Assembly (NCBI RefSeq): GCF_900129495.1 | Contig: NZ_FQVX01000002.1 | Location: forward strand, 496,001-560,000 | Direction of reading: 5' to 3' | DNA: 64,000 nucleotides | Source of the DNA: Geodermatophilus nigrescens | GTDB taxonomy: Bacteria; Actinomycetota; Actinomycetes; Mycobacteriales; Geodermatophilaceae | In this document: piece after piece, positions 41,239 to 49,546 of the stretch | Position numbering within the stretch: the first letter of the stretch is position 1 | Layout: the number at the start of each line of letters is the position of its first letter | Position numbers and translations under genes: made by a program | The notes under the pieces: model-generated | The model's database searches: none | What the model was told of the DNA's origin: nothing | The model's input: only the letters and a program-made list of their open reading frames with translations

Positions 41239-42030
41239 TCAGCGGTCGCCGAGGGCGCCCAGCAGGTCCGCGCGGGCGGTCGCCAGCGACGGCCCGTACC
41301 AGGTCAGCGCCCGTCCGGACACCAGCACCGACCGCACGCCCGGGAACGCCTCCGGCCCGTCGCCGGCGGTGAACACGTAGGGCTCGTCGGGCAGCAGGAC
41401 GACGTCGGGCCGCGCGGCGAGGACGTCGTCGACCGACACGTGCGGGTAGCGGTCCTCCCCCTCCCCGAACGCGTTGACCAGGCCGAGGCGGGCCAGCACG
41501 TCGCCGGTGAAGGTCCGCGGCCCCACGACCATCCACGGGTCGCGCCACACCGGCACCGCGCACCGCAGCGCTGGCGCCGGCACCGGCCGCGCCCACTCGG
41601 CCGCGGCGATCGTCAGCCACCCGGGCTCCGGCACCCGGAGTGCCTCGGCGAACAGGCGGCGCATCGACGCCAGTGCCTCGTCCACCGACTCGATCACCGT
41701 CACCCACACCGCGATGCCGGCCGCCCGCAGCCGGTCGACGTCGAGGCGCCGGTTCTCCTCCCGGTTGCAGACGACGAGGTCGGGCTCCAGCGCCGCGATC
41801 GCCGCCCGGTCGGGGTTCTTGGTGCCCCGCAACCGCGGCACGTCGAGGCCGGCCGGGTGCGTGCACCAGTCGGTGGCGCCGACGAGCCGCTCGGGCACCG
41901 TCACCGCGAACGCCTCGGTCAGCGACGGCACCAGCGACACGATCCGGCACGCCGGCCCCGGGAGCGGGACCGGCTCGCCCAGGTCGTCCCGCACGCCGTC
42001 CGCGCGCGAGCGGCTGACCAGATCAGACAT
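41239..42030 (-). CDS. BtuF-like cobalamin-binding protein without signal peptide
   Basis: 263-residue helical-backbone metal-receptor fold: CRIVSLVPSLTEAFAVTVPE, GATDWCTHPAGLDVPRLRG and LEPDLVVCNREENRRLDVD are typical of periplasmic B12/siderophore-binding proteins. There is neither signal peptide nor lipobox, so it is presumably cytosolic. ATG 42030 overlaps the end of the B12-dependent mutase gene by 8 bp, implying coupled translation and a role in cobalamin handling for that enzyme. Confidence 0.85.
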   Translation of the reverse strand: MSDLVSRSRADGVRDDLGEPVPLPGPACRIVSLVPSLTEAFAVTVPERLVGATDWCTHPAGLDVPRLRGTKNPDRAAIAALEPDLVVCNREENRRLDVDRLRAAGIAVWVTVIESVDEALASMRRLFAEALRVPEPGWLTIAAAEWARPVPAPALRCAVPVWRDPWMVVGPRTFTGDVLARLGLVNAFGEGEDRYPHVSVDDVLAARPDVVLLPDEPYVFTAGDGPEAFPGVRSVLVSGRALTWYGPSLATARADLLGALGDR

Positions 42031-45000
42031 TGCGCCGGTACTGGCCACCCACCTCGAAGAACGCCTCACTGATCTGCCCGAGCGAGCACACCCGGACGGC
42101 GTCCATCAGCGCGGCGAACACGTTGCCGCCCGACGTCGCCGCCGCCTGCAGCGCGGCCAGCGCGGCCGGTGCCTCGCCGGCGTGCCGGGCCTGGAAGTCG
42201 GCGAGCCGGCGCAGTTGCGACTGCTTCTCGTCCTCGGTGGCCCGGGCCAGCTCCACCGGCTTCGGCGGCGCGGAGTCCCGGTGCGGGTCGAGGAAGGTGT
42301 TGACGCCGACGATCGGCAGCGAGCCGTCGTGCTTGCGGTGCTCGTAGAGCATCGACTCGTCCTGGATCTTCCCGCGCTGGTAGCCGGTCTCCATGGCGCC
42401 CAGCACGCCGCCGCGCTCGGCGATCCGGTCGAACTCGGCGAGCACGGCCTCCTCCACGAGGTCGGTGAGCTCGTCGACGACGGCCGCGCCCTGCAGCGGG
42501 TTCTCGTTGCCGGCGAGGCCCCACTCCCGGTCGATGATCATCTGGATCGCCAGCGCCCGGCGCACCGAGTGCTCCGACGGCGTCGTCACGGCCTCGTCGT
42601 AGGCGTTCGTGTGCAGCGAGTTGGCGTTGTCGTAGATCGCGCACAGCGCCTGCAGCGTCGTCCGGATGTCGTTGAAGTCCATCTCCTGCGCGTGCAGCGA
42701 CCGGCCCGAGGTCTGCACGTGGTACTTCAGCTGCTGGGAGCGGGCGTTGGCGCCGTAGCGGTCGCGCATCGCCACCGCCCAGATCCGCCGCGCCACCCGG
42801 CCGATCACCGTGTACTCGGCGTCCATGCCGTTGCTGAAGAAGAACGACAGGTTCGGCGCGAAGTCGTCGATCGACATGCCCCGCGCCAGGTACGCCTCGA
42901 CGTAGGTGAACCCGTTGGCCAGCGTGAAGGCGAGCTGGCTGATGGGGTTCGCCCCGGCCTCGGCGATGTGGTAGCCGGAGATCGAGACCGAGTAGAAGTT
43001 CCGCACCCGGTGCTCGATGAACCAGGCCTGGATGTCGGCCATGCAGCGCAGCGCGAACTCGGTGGAGAAGATGCAGGTGTTCTGGCCCTGGTCCTCCTTG
43101 AGGATGTCGGCCTGCACCGTGCCGCGGACGTTGGCCAGCACCCACGCGCGGATCTCGTCGGCCTCGGCCGCGTCGGGCTCGCGGCCCTCCTCCTCGCGGA
43201 ACCGGTCGAGGCGCTGCTCGATCGCGGTGTTGAGGAACATCGCGAGCACCGCCGGCGCCGGCCCGTTGATCGTCATCGACACCGACGTCGTGGGCGCGCA
43301 CAGGTCGAAGCCGTCGTAGAGCACCCGCATGTCGTCGAGCGTCGCGATCGACACGCCGGACGTGCCGACCTTGCCGTAGACGTCGGGGCGCGGGTCGGGG
43401 TCGCGGCCGTACAGGGTGACCGAGTCGAACGCCGTCGACAGCCGGGTGGCCTCGTTGCCGGCCGAGAGCACCCGGAAGCGGCGGTTGGTCCGGAACGCGT
43501 CGCCCTCGCCGGCGAACATGCGCGCCGGGGCCTCGCCGGACCGCTTGAACGGGAAGACGCCGGCCGTGTACGGGAACGCGCCGGGCAGGTTCTCCCGCCG
43601 CAGGAAGCGCAGCAGCTCGGCGGAGTCCTGCGTGCGCGGCAGCGCCACCCGCGGCACCTTCGTGCCGCTCAGCGTCTCGCGGGTCAGCGGCGTGCGGATC
43701 TCCTTGCCGCGGACGGTGTAGACGTACTCGTCGCCGGAGTACTGCTCCACCCGAGCGGGCCACGCCTCGAGCAGCGTGCGCACCTCGGGCAGCAGCTCCC
43801 GGTCGGCGGCCTCGGCGGCCGCCCGGGCGGCGTCCGCGGCCTCACCCTCCAGCACCTCGGCCGCGGTGGTCAGGTGCTGGCGGCGCCGCACGACGGCGGC
43901 CTGCTCGTCGGTCACCCGGTGGTGCCCGCGCACCGCCTCGGCCACCTCGGCGAGGTACCGCGCCCGCGACGACGGCACGACGCTCGACAGCCCCGTCGAG
44001 GCCCGGACGTCGACCCGCGGCAGCACGCCGGCGCCCGCGGGCAGGCCCTTCTCGACCAGCAGGCGCAGCAGCTCCTGGTAGAGCGCGGTGACGCCGTCGT
44101 CGTCGAAGCGGGCGGCGCTGGTGCCGAACACCGGCATCGACTCCCACGGCTGCCCGAAGGCCTCGCGGTTGCGCACCATCTGCCGGGCGACGTCGCGGCG
44201 GGCGTCCTCCGCGCCGCGGCGCTCGAACTTGTTGATCGCGACGACGTCGGCGAGGTCGAGCATGTCGATCTTCTCGAGCTGGCTCGCCGCGCCGAACTCC
44301 GGCGTCATGACGTAGAGCGAGACGTCGCTGAACGGCACGATCGCCGCGTCGCCCTGCCCGATGCCCGGCGTCTCCACGACGACGAGGTCGAAGCCGGCGG
44401 CCTTCACCGCGGCCAGGACGTCGTCGAGGTGCCCGGGCACCTGGGCGCCAGCGGCGCGGGTGGCCATCGAGCGGAAGAACGTGTGCGCGCCCTCGCCGGA
44501 CTCCAGCGCGTTCATCCGGATCCGGTCGCCGAGCAGCGCCCCGCCGCCGCGCCGGCGGGTGGGGTCGACCGCGACGACAGCGACCCGCAGCTTGTCCTCC
44601 TGGTCGCGGCGCAGCCGGCGCAGCAGCTCGTCGGTGAGCGAGGACTTGCCCGAGCCGCCGGTGCCGGTGATGCCGAGGACCGGCACGGTGCGGCCGGCGG
44701 CGGCCTCGCGGACGCGGGCGGCCAGCTCGTCGTCGGCGCCGGCCTCCAGCACGGTGATCGCCCGGGCCAGCGCCCGCGGGTCGCCGGTGAGGAGCGCGTC
44801 GACGTCGGGGCGCTGCTCGGTGAGGTCGACGTCGCAGGACCGGATCAGCTCGTTGATCATCCCGGGCAGGCCGAGGCGGGCGCCGTCCTCGGGACTGAAG
44901 ATCCGCACGCCCCGCTCGCGCAGCGCGGCGATCTCGTCGGGCACGATCACGCCCCCGCCGCCGCCGAACACCTGCACGTGGCCCGCGCCGGCCTCGCGCA

Positions 45001-45268
45001 GCCGGTCGACCAGGTAGCCGAAGTACTCGACGTGCCCGCCCTGGTAGGAGGAGATCGCGACGCCCTGCACGTCCTCCTCCAGCGCGGCCCGGACGACGGC
45101 GTCGACCGACCGGTCGTGGCCCAGGTGCACGACCTCCGCGCCCTGGCTCTGCAGCAGCCGGCGCATGACGTTGATCGCCGCGTCGTGCCCGTCGAACAGG
45201 CTCGCCGCGGTGACGAACCGGACGGGGTGGACGGGGACGTGCAGCTCCGCGGACGCCATGCCGGGCAC
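42023..45268 (-). CDS. icmF: Fused isobutyryl-CoA mutase (IcmF)
   Basis: 1081-residue B12-dependent enzyme interconverting isobutyryl- and n-butyryl-CoA. Residues 1-~130 bind cobalamin (FDGHDAAINVMRRLLQ with ligand His about 28). A G-protein chaperone domain with P-loop GITGTGGSGKSSL follows, then the large mutase barrel (TVSGYHIAEAGANPISQLAF-like segments). This domain order is unique to IcmF. It starts at GTG 45268 or ATG 45259. It is cotranscribed with the BtuF-like gene. An 18-bp operator-like repeat lies just upstream. Confidence 0.95.
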   Translation of the reverse strand: MPGMASAELHVPVHPVRFVTAASLFDGHDAAINVMRRLLQSQGAEVVHLGHDRSVDAVVRAALEEDVQGVAISSYQGGHVEYFGYLVDRLREAGAGHVQVFGGGGGVIVPDEIAALRERGVRIFSPEDGARLGLPGMINELIRSCDVDLTEQRPDVDALLTGDPRALARAITVLEAGADDELAARVREAAAGRTVPVLGITGTGGSGKSSLTDELLRRLRRDQEDKLRVAVVAVDPTRRRGGGALLGDRIRMNALESGEGAHTFFRSMATRAAGAQVPGHLDDVLAAVKAAGFDLVVVETPGIGQGDAAIVPFSDVSLYVMTPEFGAASQLEKIDMLDLADVVAINKFERRGAEDARRDVARQMVRNREAFGQPWESMPVFGTSAARFDDDGVTALYQELLRLLVEKGLPAGAGVLPRVDVRASTGLSSVVPSSRARYLAEVAEAVRGHHRVTDEQAAVVRRRQHLTTAAEVLEGEAADAARAAAEAADRELLPEVRTLLEAWPARVEQYSGDEYVYTVRGKEIRTPLTRETLSGTKVPRVALPRTQDSAELLRFLRRENLPGAFPYTAGVFPFKRSGEAPARMFAGEGDAFRTNRRFRVLSAGNEATRLSTAFDSVTLYGRDPDPRPDVYGKVGTSGVSIATLDDMRVLYDGFDLCAPTTSVSMTINGPAPAVLAMFLNTAIEQRLDRFREEEGREPDAAEADEIRAWVLANVRGTVQADILKEDQGQNTCIFSTEFALRCMADIQAWFIEHRVRNFYSVSISGYHIAEAGANPISQLAFTLANGFTYVEAYLARGMSIDDFAPNLSFFFSNGMDAEYTVIGRVARRIWAVAMRDRYGANARSQQLKYHVQTSGRSLHAQEMDFNDIRTTLQALCAIYDNANSLHTNAYDEAVTTPSEHSVRRALAIQMIIDREWGLAGNENPLQGAAVVDELTDLVEEAVLAEFDRIAERGGVLGAMETGYQRGKIQDESMLYEHRKHDGSLPIVGVNTFLDPHRDSAPPKPVELARATEDEKQSQLRRLADFQARHAGEAPAALAALQAAATSGGNVFAALMDAVRVCSLGQISEAFFEVGGQYRRNV

Positions 45269-45281
45269 GGTAGGCCGGATT

Positions 45282-45299
45282 TAGTAGGACGTCCAACTA
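45282..45299. promoter_or_regulatory. 18-bp near-perfect inverted repeat upstream of icmF
   Basis: tagtaggacgtccaacta is symmetric except for one base pair and lies 14-31 bp before the icmF start. It resembles TetR-family operators in acyl-CoA catabolism promoters of actinobacteria (recollection, not tested), so substrate-dependent repression of icmF is likely. Confidence 0.5.
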
Positions 45300-45412
45300 C
45301 TCGCCGGTAGGGCGCGGGAGCCTCCCCACGGGCCGCGCGGGAACCCCTCGCCAGCCGCCGGGCGTGGTGTCAGCATCCGCGCCGTCCCCGAACCGAACGG
45401 AGCACCTCCCCC

Positions 45413-46192
45413 ATGGCCTTCCGCAACCTGATGGCGAAGCTCGGCGCCGGCAATGCCACCGTCGACACCGTCCTCGACTCCCCCGTCACCCAGCCCGGCG
45501 GCACCGTCACCGGCACGGTGCACCTGACCGGTGGCTCCGTCGCCCAGGACATCGCCGAGTGCCGCGTCTCGCTGCAGGCCGCGGTCGAGGTGGAGAGCGG
45601 CGACCACGAGTGGCGGGAGAACGTCACCTTCGGCACCGCCGTCGTGGCCGGCGCCGGCCGGATCGAGCCGGGTGCCCGGGCCGCCGTGCCGTTCAGCTTC
45701 CCGGTGCCCTGGCAGTGCCCCTTCACCGCCGTCGACGGCTGGACGCTGCGCGGGGTCTCCATCGGCCTGCGCACCCGCGTGGACATCCCCGGCGGCAGCG
45801 ACCCCGGCGACCTCGACGCGGTCACCGTGCAGCCGCTGCCCGTGCAGCGCACCGTCCTGCAGGCGCTCGGCGGCCTGGGCTTCGGCTTCCGCGGCGCCGA
45901 CGTCGAGAAGGGCCGCCTGGCCGGCAGCGACCTGCCCTTCTACCAGGAGGTGGAGTTCACCCCGCCGCCCGCGCTGCGCGGCCGCGTCAACGAGCTCGAG
46001 GTCACCTTCCTGACCTCGCCGCACGGCGTCGAGGTCGTCCTCGAGGTCGACCGCCGCGGCGGGCTGTTCACCGAGGGCCGCGACGTCGGCGGCCGGCTGC
46101 ACCTGTCGCATCACGACACCGACGTGTCCGCGGTGGCCGCGCAGCTCGACGCCGCCGTCCGCCAGCTCGGCTCGCGGCGCGGCTGGCTCTGA
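45413..46192 (+). CDS. Spo0M-like sporulation-control protein
   Basis: 259-residue arrestin-like beta-sandwich protein: MAFRNLMAKLGAGNATVDTV at the N-terminus, GGTVTGTVHLTGG, PVPWQCPFTAVDG and LGFGFRGADVEKGRL match Spo0M (SpoOM) proteins. These influence sporulation or cell-envelope processes in Bacillus; the role in actinobacteria is unclear. ATG 45413, divergent from icmF. Confidence 0.9.
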   Translation: MAFRNLMAKLGAGNATVDTVLDSPVTQPGGTVTGTVHLTGGSVAQDIAECRVSLQAAVEVESGDHEWRENVTFGTAVVAGAGRIEPGARAAVPFSFPVPWQCPFTAVDGWTLRGVSIGLRTRVDIPGGSDPGDLDAVTVQPLPVQRTVLQALGGLGFGFRGADVEKGRLAGSDLPFYQEVEFTPPPALRGRVNELEVTFLTSPHGVEVVLEVDRRGGLFTEGRDVGGRLHLSHHDTDVSAVAAQLDAAVRQLGSRRGWL

Positions 46193-46206
46193 CCCACCCT
46201 GACCGG

Positions 46207-46803
46207 GTGCTGACCCGGGACACGGTGGCCGCGCGGCTGCGGGACTTCCCCCGCCGCGCGGCCGCCCGTCCCGAGCTGCGGCAGGCCGGGGTCGCCGTCT
46301 GCGTCACCTGCGACGGCGGCGTCCCCGCCCTGCTGCTCACCCGCCGCGCTCCGGGCCTCCGGGCGCACGCCGGGCAGTGGGCACTCCCCGGCGGCCGGCT
46401 CGACGACGGCGAGACGCCCGTGCAGGGCGCGCTGCGCGAGCTGGCCGAGGAGGTCGGGCTCGAGCGCGGGCCCGGGGACGTGCTCGGCGTCCTCGACGAC
46501 TACGTGACCCGCTCCGGCTACGTGATGACGCCGGTGGTCGTGTGGGCCGGCGAGACCGGGCCGCTGGGGCCCGCCGAGGCCGAGGTGGCCGCGGCGTACC
46601 AGGTGCCGCTGGCCGACCTCGACGTCGACCCGGTGCTGGTGACCATCCCGGAGTCCGACGCCCCGGTGGTCCGGCTGCCGCTGTTCGGCGGCTGGCTGCA
46701 CGCGCCCACCGCCGCGGTGGTGCTGCAGTTCTGCCGGGCCGCCTGCCGCGGCGAGGTGGAGCGGGTGGCGCACCTCGAGCAGCCGGTGTTCGCCTGGCGT
46801 TGA
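46207..46803 (+). CDS. Nudix hydrolase, CoA-pyrophosphatase-like
   Basis: 198 residues. The Nudix box runs from about residue 62 (GGRLDDGETPVQGALRELAE then EVGL), preceded by LLLTRRAPGLRAHAGQWALP, a pattern typical of NudL/CoA-diphosphatases. It probably cleaves CoA or acyl-CoA pyrophosphate bonds. GTG 46207 is 15 bp after the Spo0M stop, so cotranscribed. It is the last gene before the AT-richer patch. Confidence 0.9.
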   Translation: MLTRDTVAARLRDFPRRAAARPELRQAGVAVCVTCDGGVPALLLTRRAPGLRAHAGQWALPGGRLDDGETPVQGALRELAEEVGLERGPGDVLGVLDDYVTRSGYVMTPVVVWAGETGPLGPAEAEVAAAYQVPLADLDVDPVLVTIPESDAPVVRLPLFGGWLHAPTAAVVLQFCRAACRGEVERVAHLEQPVFAWR

Positions 46804-46988
46804 GGGGGCTCTCACTTCATCGGAGACCGCTGAGCAGTATTCCTAGCGAGTTGACATCCGCTGGCAAATTGACGGGTCGCCTCTTCGAGACGAGATCTGA
46901 CGACCTCCAAGACCGACGACCCTCCACCGCGGGGCCTCAATGATCCCGCTGGGGCTGGCTTACAGCTTCCCCGAGCGATTCCACAAGG
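46804..46988. other. AT-richer intergenic sequence bordering an orphan gene
   Basis: 185 bp between the Nudix stop and the end of the leftward orphan gene. Base composition drops noticeably here. I see no convincing gene, tRNA, terminator stem or integration repeat. Confidence 0.5.
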
Positions 46989-47762
46989 TCAGGCAAGCTC
47001 CCAGGTCGTGATGGCCAGCGTGACAGCTTGGTCGTTGTGGTCGACCAAGCGGATAGCCGCGAAGCGTCCGGTCTCGGTACGAGCGCACACTTCGACCCCA
47101 TCGAAGGATTCAACGCTCACGTAACTGTCTCCGCTGTATCCGGTGCGGGTGCTACATGTGCTGTGAGTAGCTGTCTCGCCAGGATTGAGCCTCAGGACAT
47201 CAACCGCATTAAAGTAGAGACCGCTCGTTGAGAACGAAAGGTACTGAGCCGACGTCGACGTCGTCCCAGCGCCCCAGACAGGATCAGTGCTCGGCGAATT
47301 CATATCGATACGATCGCCGCCAGCAGCGAGGGTCACCTCACCTTGGTGGCGGATGGGTGGGGCGCCCGACTCTGGAGCGGCCGTCGGGCGTCCCGGCCCC
47401 GTTGAGCCCTCCAACTCCGCGATGCGCTCGTCCTTTGCGCGGATTTCCTCGACCTGCTGTTCCGAGGTGTCCTGAAGGGACGCGATGGTGTCATCCCGCG
47501 TCCTGACCTGCTCCTGCAATGCGTCGACTTGCTGCCGGAGCCCGGCCGCGTCGCCCTCCGCTGCATCCGTGTCCTGTTTCGCGTTGTTGAGGGCTACCGT
47601 CAGGACCACCGCGGCAAGGGTCGCAATGGCGGCGATCACTGCACTGACGAGCGTTTGATGGATCTCCAGCCATCCGCGCTTGGGCTGTGGTGCTCCGGCA
47701 CCTCCCGACTGGCTACCGGCATCTCCGGGCGGTTGCGCACTGGACACAGTTCCCCCTGTCAT
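46989..47762 (-). CDS. Orphan single-pass membrane protein with coiled coil
   Basis: 257 residues from ATG 47762 (GTG 47798 would add 12). A Gly/Pro-rich cytosolic leader is followed by one membrane helix (SAVIAAIATLAAVVLTVALN), a heptad-rich coiled coil (LRQQVDALQEQVRTRDDTIA ... VEEIRAKDERIAELEG), a Pro/Gly linker, and a beta-rich C-terminal domain with two cysteines (THSTCSTRTGY, GVEVCARTE). Codon use and base composition are unlike the neighbours, suggesting recent acquisition. No family recognised. There is no strong ribosome site. Confidence 0.68.
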   Translation of the reverse strand: MTGGTVSSAQPPGDAGSQSGGAGAPQPKRGWLEIHQTLVSAVIAAIATLAAVVLTVALNNAKQDTDAAEGDAAGLRQQVDALQEQVRTRDDTIASLQDTSEQQVEEIRAKDERIAELEGSTGPGRPTAAPESGAPPIRHQGEVTLAAGGDRIDMNSPSTDPVWGAGTTSTSAQYLSFSTSGLYFNAVDVLRLNPGETATHSTCSTRTGYSGDSYVSVESFDGVEVCARTETGRFAAIRLVDHNDQAVTLAITTWELA

Positions 47763-47979
47763 CAAGCCCGCGACGCGCGAAAAGCTGACGCAACACACGG
47801 CAGCACAGTGCGTCAGAGGTCGGAAGCACCCGGCCGAGGTCGGCTACCCGAAATCCGAAACAGCGCGGCCGTAGACTCAGTCACTGGCCAGTATCGAAAG
47901 TTAGCACTCACCTCTTTGGCTGGCCGCCTCCCGGCCGCCGCGTCGCGCACTTTTCAACGGCGACGCCCGGCGGGTCGCC
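47763..47979. other. AT-richer intergenic sequence upstream of the orphan gene
   Basis: 217 bp of low-GC sequence holding the presumed promoter of the leftward orphan gene. Composition returns to normal near 47925. No repeats matching 46804-46988 were found by eye. Confidence 0.4.
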
Positions 47980-48369
47980 TCAGCGCCGGTGCCAGCGGGC
48001 CGCGCCGTAGCCCGACAGCGCCAGCACGATCCCCGACAGCACGGCGCTGCGGGTGCGCACGTCGCCGGTGGCGCGCGAGGTCCACACCGCGGCCGCGTCG
48101 AGCGCCGTGAGCAGCAGCGTCACCTCGGTGGTGCGGCGGGCCTGCGGCGCCGGGGTCACGAGCAGGGCGGCGCCCATCGCGATGTTGCGGGCCGCGCCCA
48201 GGCGCACCAGCAGCGGCAGCGCGACGTCGCCCTGCGCCGCGTCGGGCCGCACGCCGAGGGAGCCGGCGATCCAGCGCGGCGCGAACAGCGCCGCCGTGCC
48301 GATCCACATCGACAACGACCCGACGGTCTTCCGGGTGACGTCCCAGTCCCTGCTGTTCAGGCTGCTCAC
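47980..48369 (-). CDS. Small membrane protein of unknown function
   Basis: 129 residues with four hydrophobic helices (SLSMWIGTAALFAPRWIAGS, LLVRLGAARNIAMGAALLV, LLLTALDAAAVW, VLSGIVLALSGYGAARW). The architecture resembles DUF4267-type proteins, uncertainly. It starts at GTG 48369, overlapping the upstream stop as GTGA. It is the last gene of a four-gene operon with hydrolase, methyltransferase and another membrane protein. Confidence 0.75.
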   Translation of the reverse strand: MSSLNSRDWDVTRKTVGSLSMWIGTAALFAPRWIAGSLGVRPDAAQGDVALPLLVRLGAARNIAMGAALLVTPAPQARRTTEVTLLLTALDAAAVWTSRATGDVRTRSAVLSGIVLALSGYGAARWHRR

Positions 48370-48923
48370 GAGCCGCCCTTGCCCGCGAACCGCCGGGCCG
48401 AACCGGCGGTGAGGACCAGCACGACGGCCAGGAAGGGCAGCGTGACCCAGCTCGCCACGACGTCGCTGACCGTGGCGACGGTGAACGCGGCCGCCGACGG
48501 CGCGCCGAGCGGGCCCAGGACGCCGTCGAGCCCGAGGGCGGCGATCGACGCCGGCAGCGTCAGGCACGCCGACACCGCGCCGCCGAGGACGACCCCGGCC
48601 AGCACCGCGGCCGGCGATGCGCGCACCGCCCGCAGCGCGGTCGCCGTCCCCCGCCCGAGGGCGCCGCGCGGGCGCAGCCGGCCGTCGTCGGGCAGCCCGG
48701 TGAGCGCGCCGGTGAGCCACAGCTGCGCGAGCAGGCCCGTGCCGAAGCCGACGACGTCGACCAGCAGCGCGTGCGCGACGCTCGGGTCGTCGTGGACGAG
48801 CAGCTGCCGCAGCACGTCGGGCACGGTGTTGACCAGCGTGACCGCGAGCGACAGCGCGTAGACGCGGCCGGCGTGCCGGCGCAGGAGGGCCAGGGCGCCC
48901 CGGACGGCGTCGCCGGCCCTCAC
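48366..48923 (-). CDS. Membrane protein of unknown function
   Basis: 185 residues. Several long hydrophobic segments (YALSLAVTLVNTVPDVL, LLVDVVGFGTGLLAQLWLTG, AVLAGVVLGGAVSACLTLP, VVASWVTLPFLAVVLVLTAG) are linked by short loops, like glycerophosphoryl-diester-type or YIP-like membrane domains, but no family is certain. It starts at GTG 48923, GTGA-overlapped with the methyltransferase stop, and its own stop is GTGA-overlapped with the next gene. Tight coupling implies a shared function. Confidence 0.75.
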   Translation of the reverse strand: MRAGDAVRGALALLRRHAGRVYALSLAVTLVNTVPDVLRQLLVHDDPSVAHALLVDVVGFGTGLLAQLWLTGALTGLPDDGRLRPRGALGRGTATALRAVRASPAAVLAGVVLGGAVSACLTLPASIAALGLDGVLGPLGAPSAAAFTVATVSDVVASWVTLPFLAVVLVLTAGSARRFAGKGGS

Positions 48924-49546
48924 GCGAGGGTCGCCACGGCCTGGATCCACCGGTCGCCGGCAGCGCGGCGCAGCCGGCCCGGCGGCACCTCGAGCCCGTG
49001 CGCGGCGAGCTCGGCGACCAGCTGGTCGGTGGAGAACCGGTCGGCGGGGTGGCGGGACACCGCCCGCAGCGCCGGGGCGTCGACGAACCGGGCGGTCATC
49101 TCGGTGAGCGCCAGCTGCCCGCCGGGGCGCAGCACCCGCGCGGCCTCGGCGACGGCGGCCCGCCAGTCCACGATGTGGTGCAGGGCGTGGAAGTCGACGA
49201 CGAGGTCGACGCTCCCGTCGTCGACCGGCAGCGCGGTGGCGTCGCCGACCCGGAAGGTCACCCGGTCGGCGAGGTCGGTGCAGCGCATCCGCGCGCGGCC
49301 CACCGACGCGGCGTGCACGTCGAAGGCGGTCACCTCCGTGGCGCCCAGGCGCTCGACGGCGACCCGCGCGCCGAGCCCCCGCCGGCCGGTGCCGATCTCC
49401 ACCGCGCGGGACCCGCGGGCGCCCAGCCGGCGCAGGATCGCGCCCTCCACCCGCAGGCCGATCTCGTAGCGGACGCGTGAGTCCACCCACAGGCGGTTGG
49501 CGTTGACGTAGGTGGGCGGCACCGCACGGCCGCGGAGGTCGGTCAT
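48920..49546 (-). CDS. Class I SAM-dependent methyltransferase
   Basis: 208 residues. The SAM-binding motif I is AVEIGTGRRGLGARVAVE, motif II VTAFDVHAAS, then FRVGDATALPVDDGSVDLVV and a ADFHAL-type motif at VVDFHALHHIVDWRAA. Substrate unknown. ATG 49546 overlaps the hydrolase stop by 4 bp (ATGA), and its stop overlaps the next start: second gene of the operon. Confidence 0.9.
   Translation of the reverse strand: MTDLRGRAVPPTYVNANRLWVDSRVRYEIGLRVEGAILRRLGARGSRAVEIGTGRRGLGARVAVERLGATEVTAFDVHAASVGRARMRCTDLADRVTFRVGDATALPVDDGSVDLVVDFHALHHIVDWRAAVAEAARVLRPGGQLALTEMTARFVDAPALRAVSRHPADRFSTDQLVAELAAHGLEVPPGRLRRAAGDRWIQAVATLA

Noticed and set aside
45269-45412. Cobalamin riboswitch upstream of icmF
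   Set aside because: No B12-box; the segment is short and explained by promoter and operator-like sequence.
47680-47874. 64-residue plus-strand frame in the AT-richer patch
   Set aside because: Overlaps the N-terminus of the orphan gene, has no ribosome site and an unstructured product.
46804-47979. Integrated mobile element
   Set aside because: Base composition is unusual, but there are no integrase, transposase, tRNA target or flanking direct repeats.
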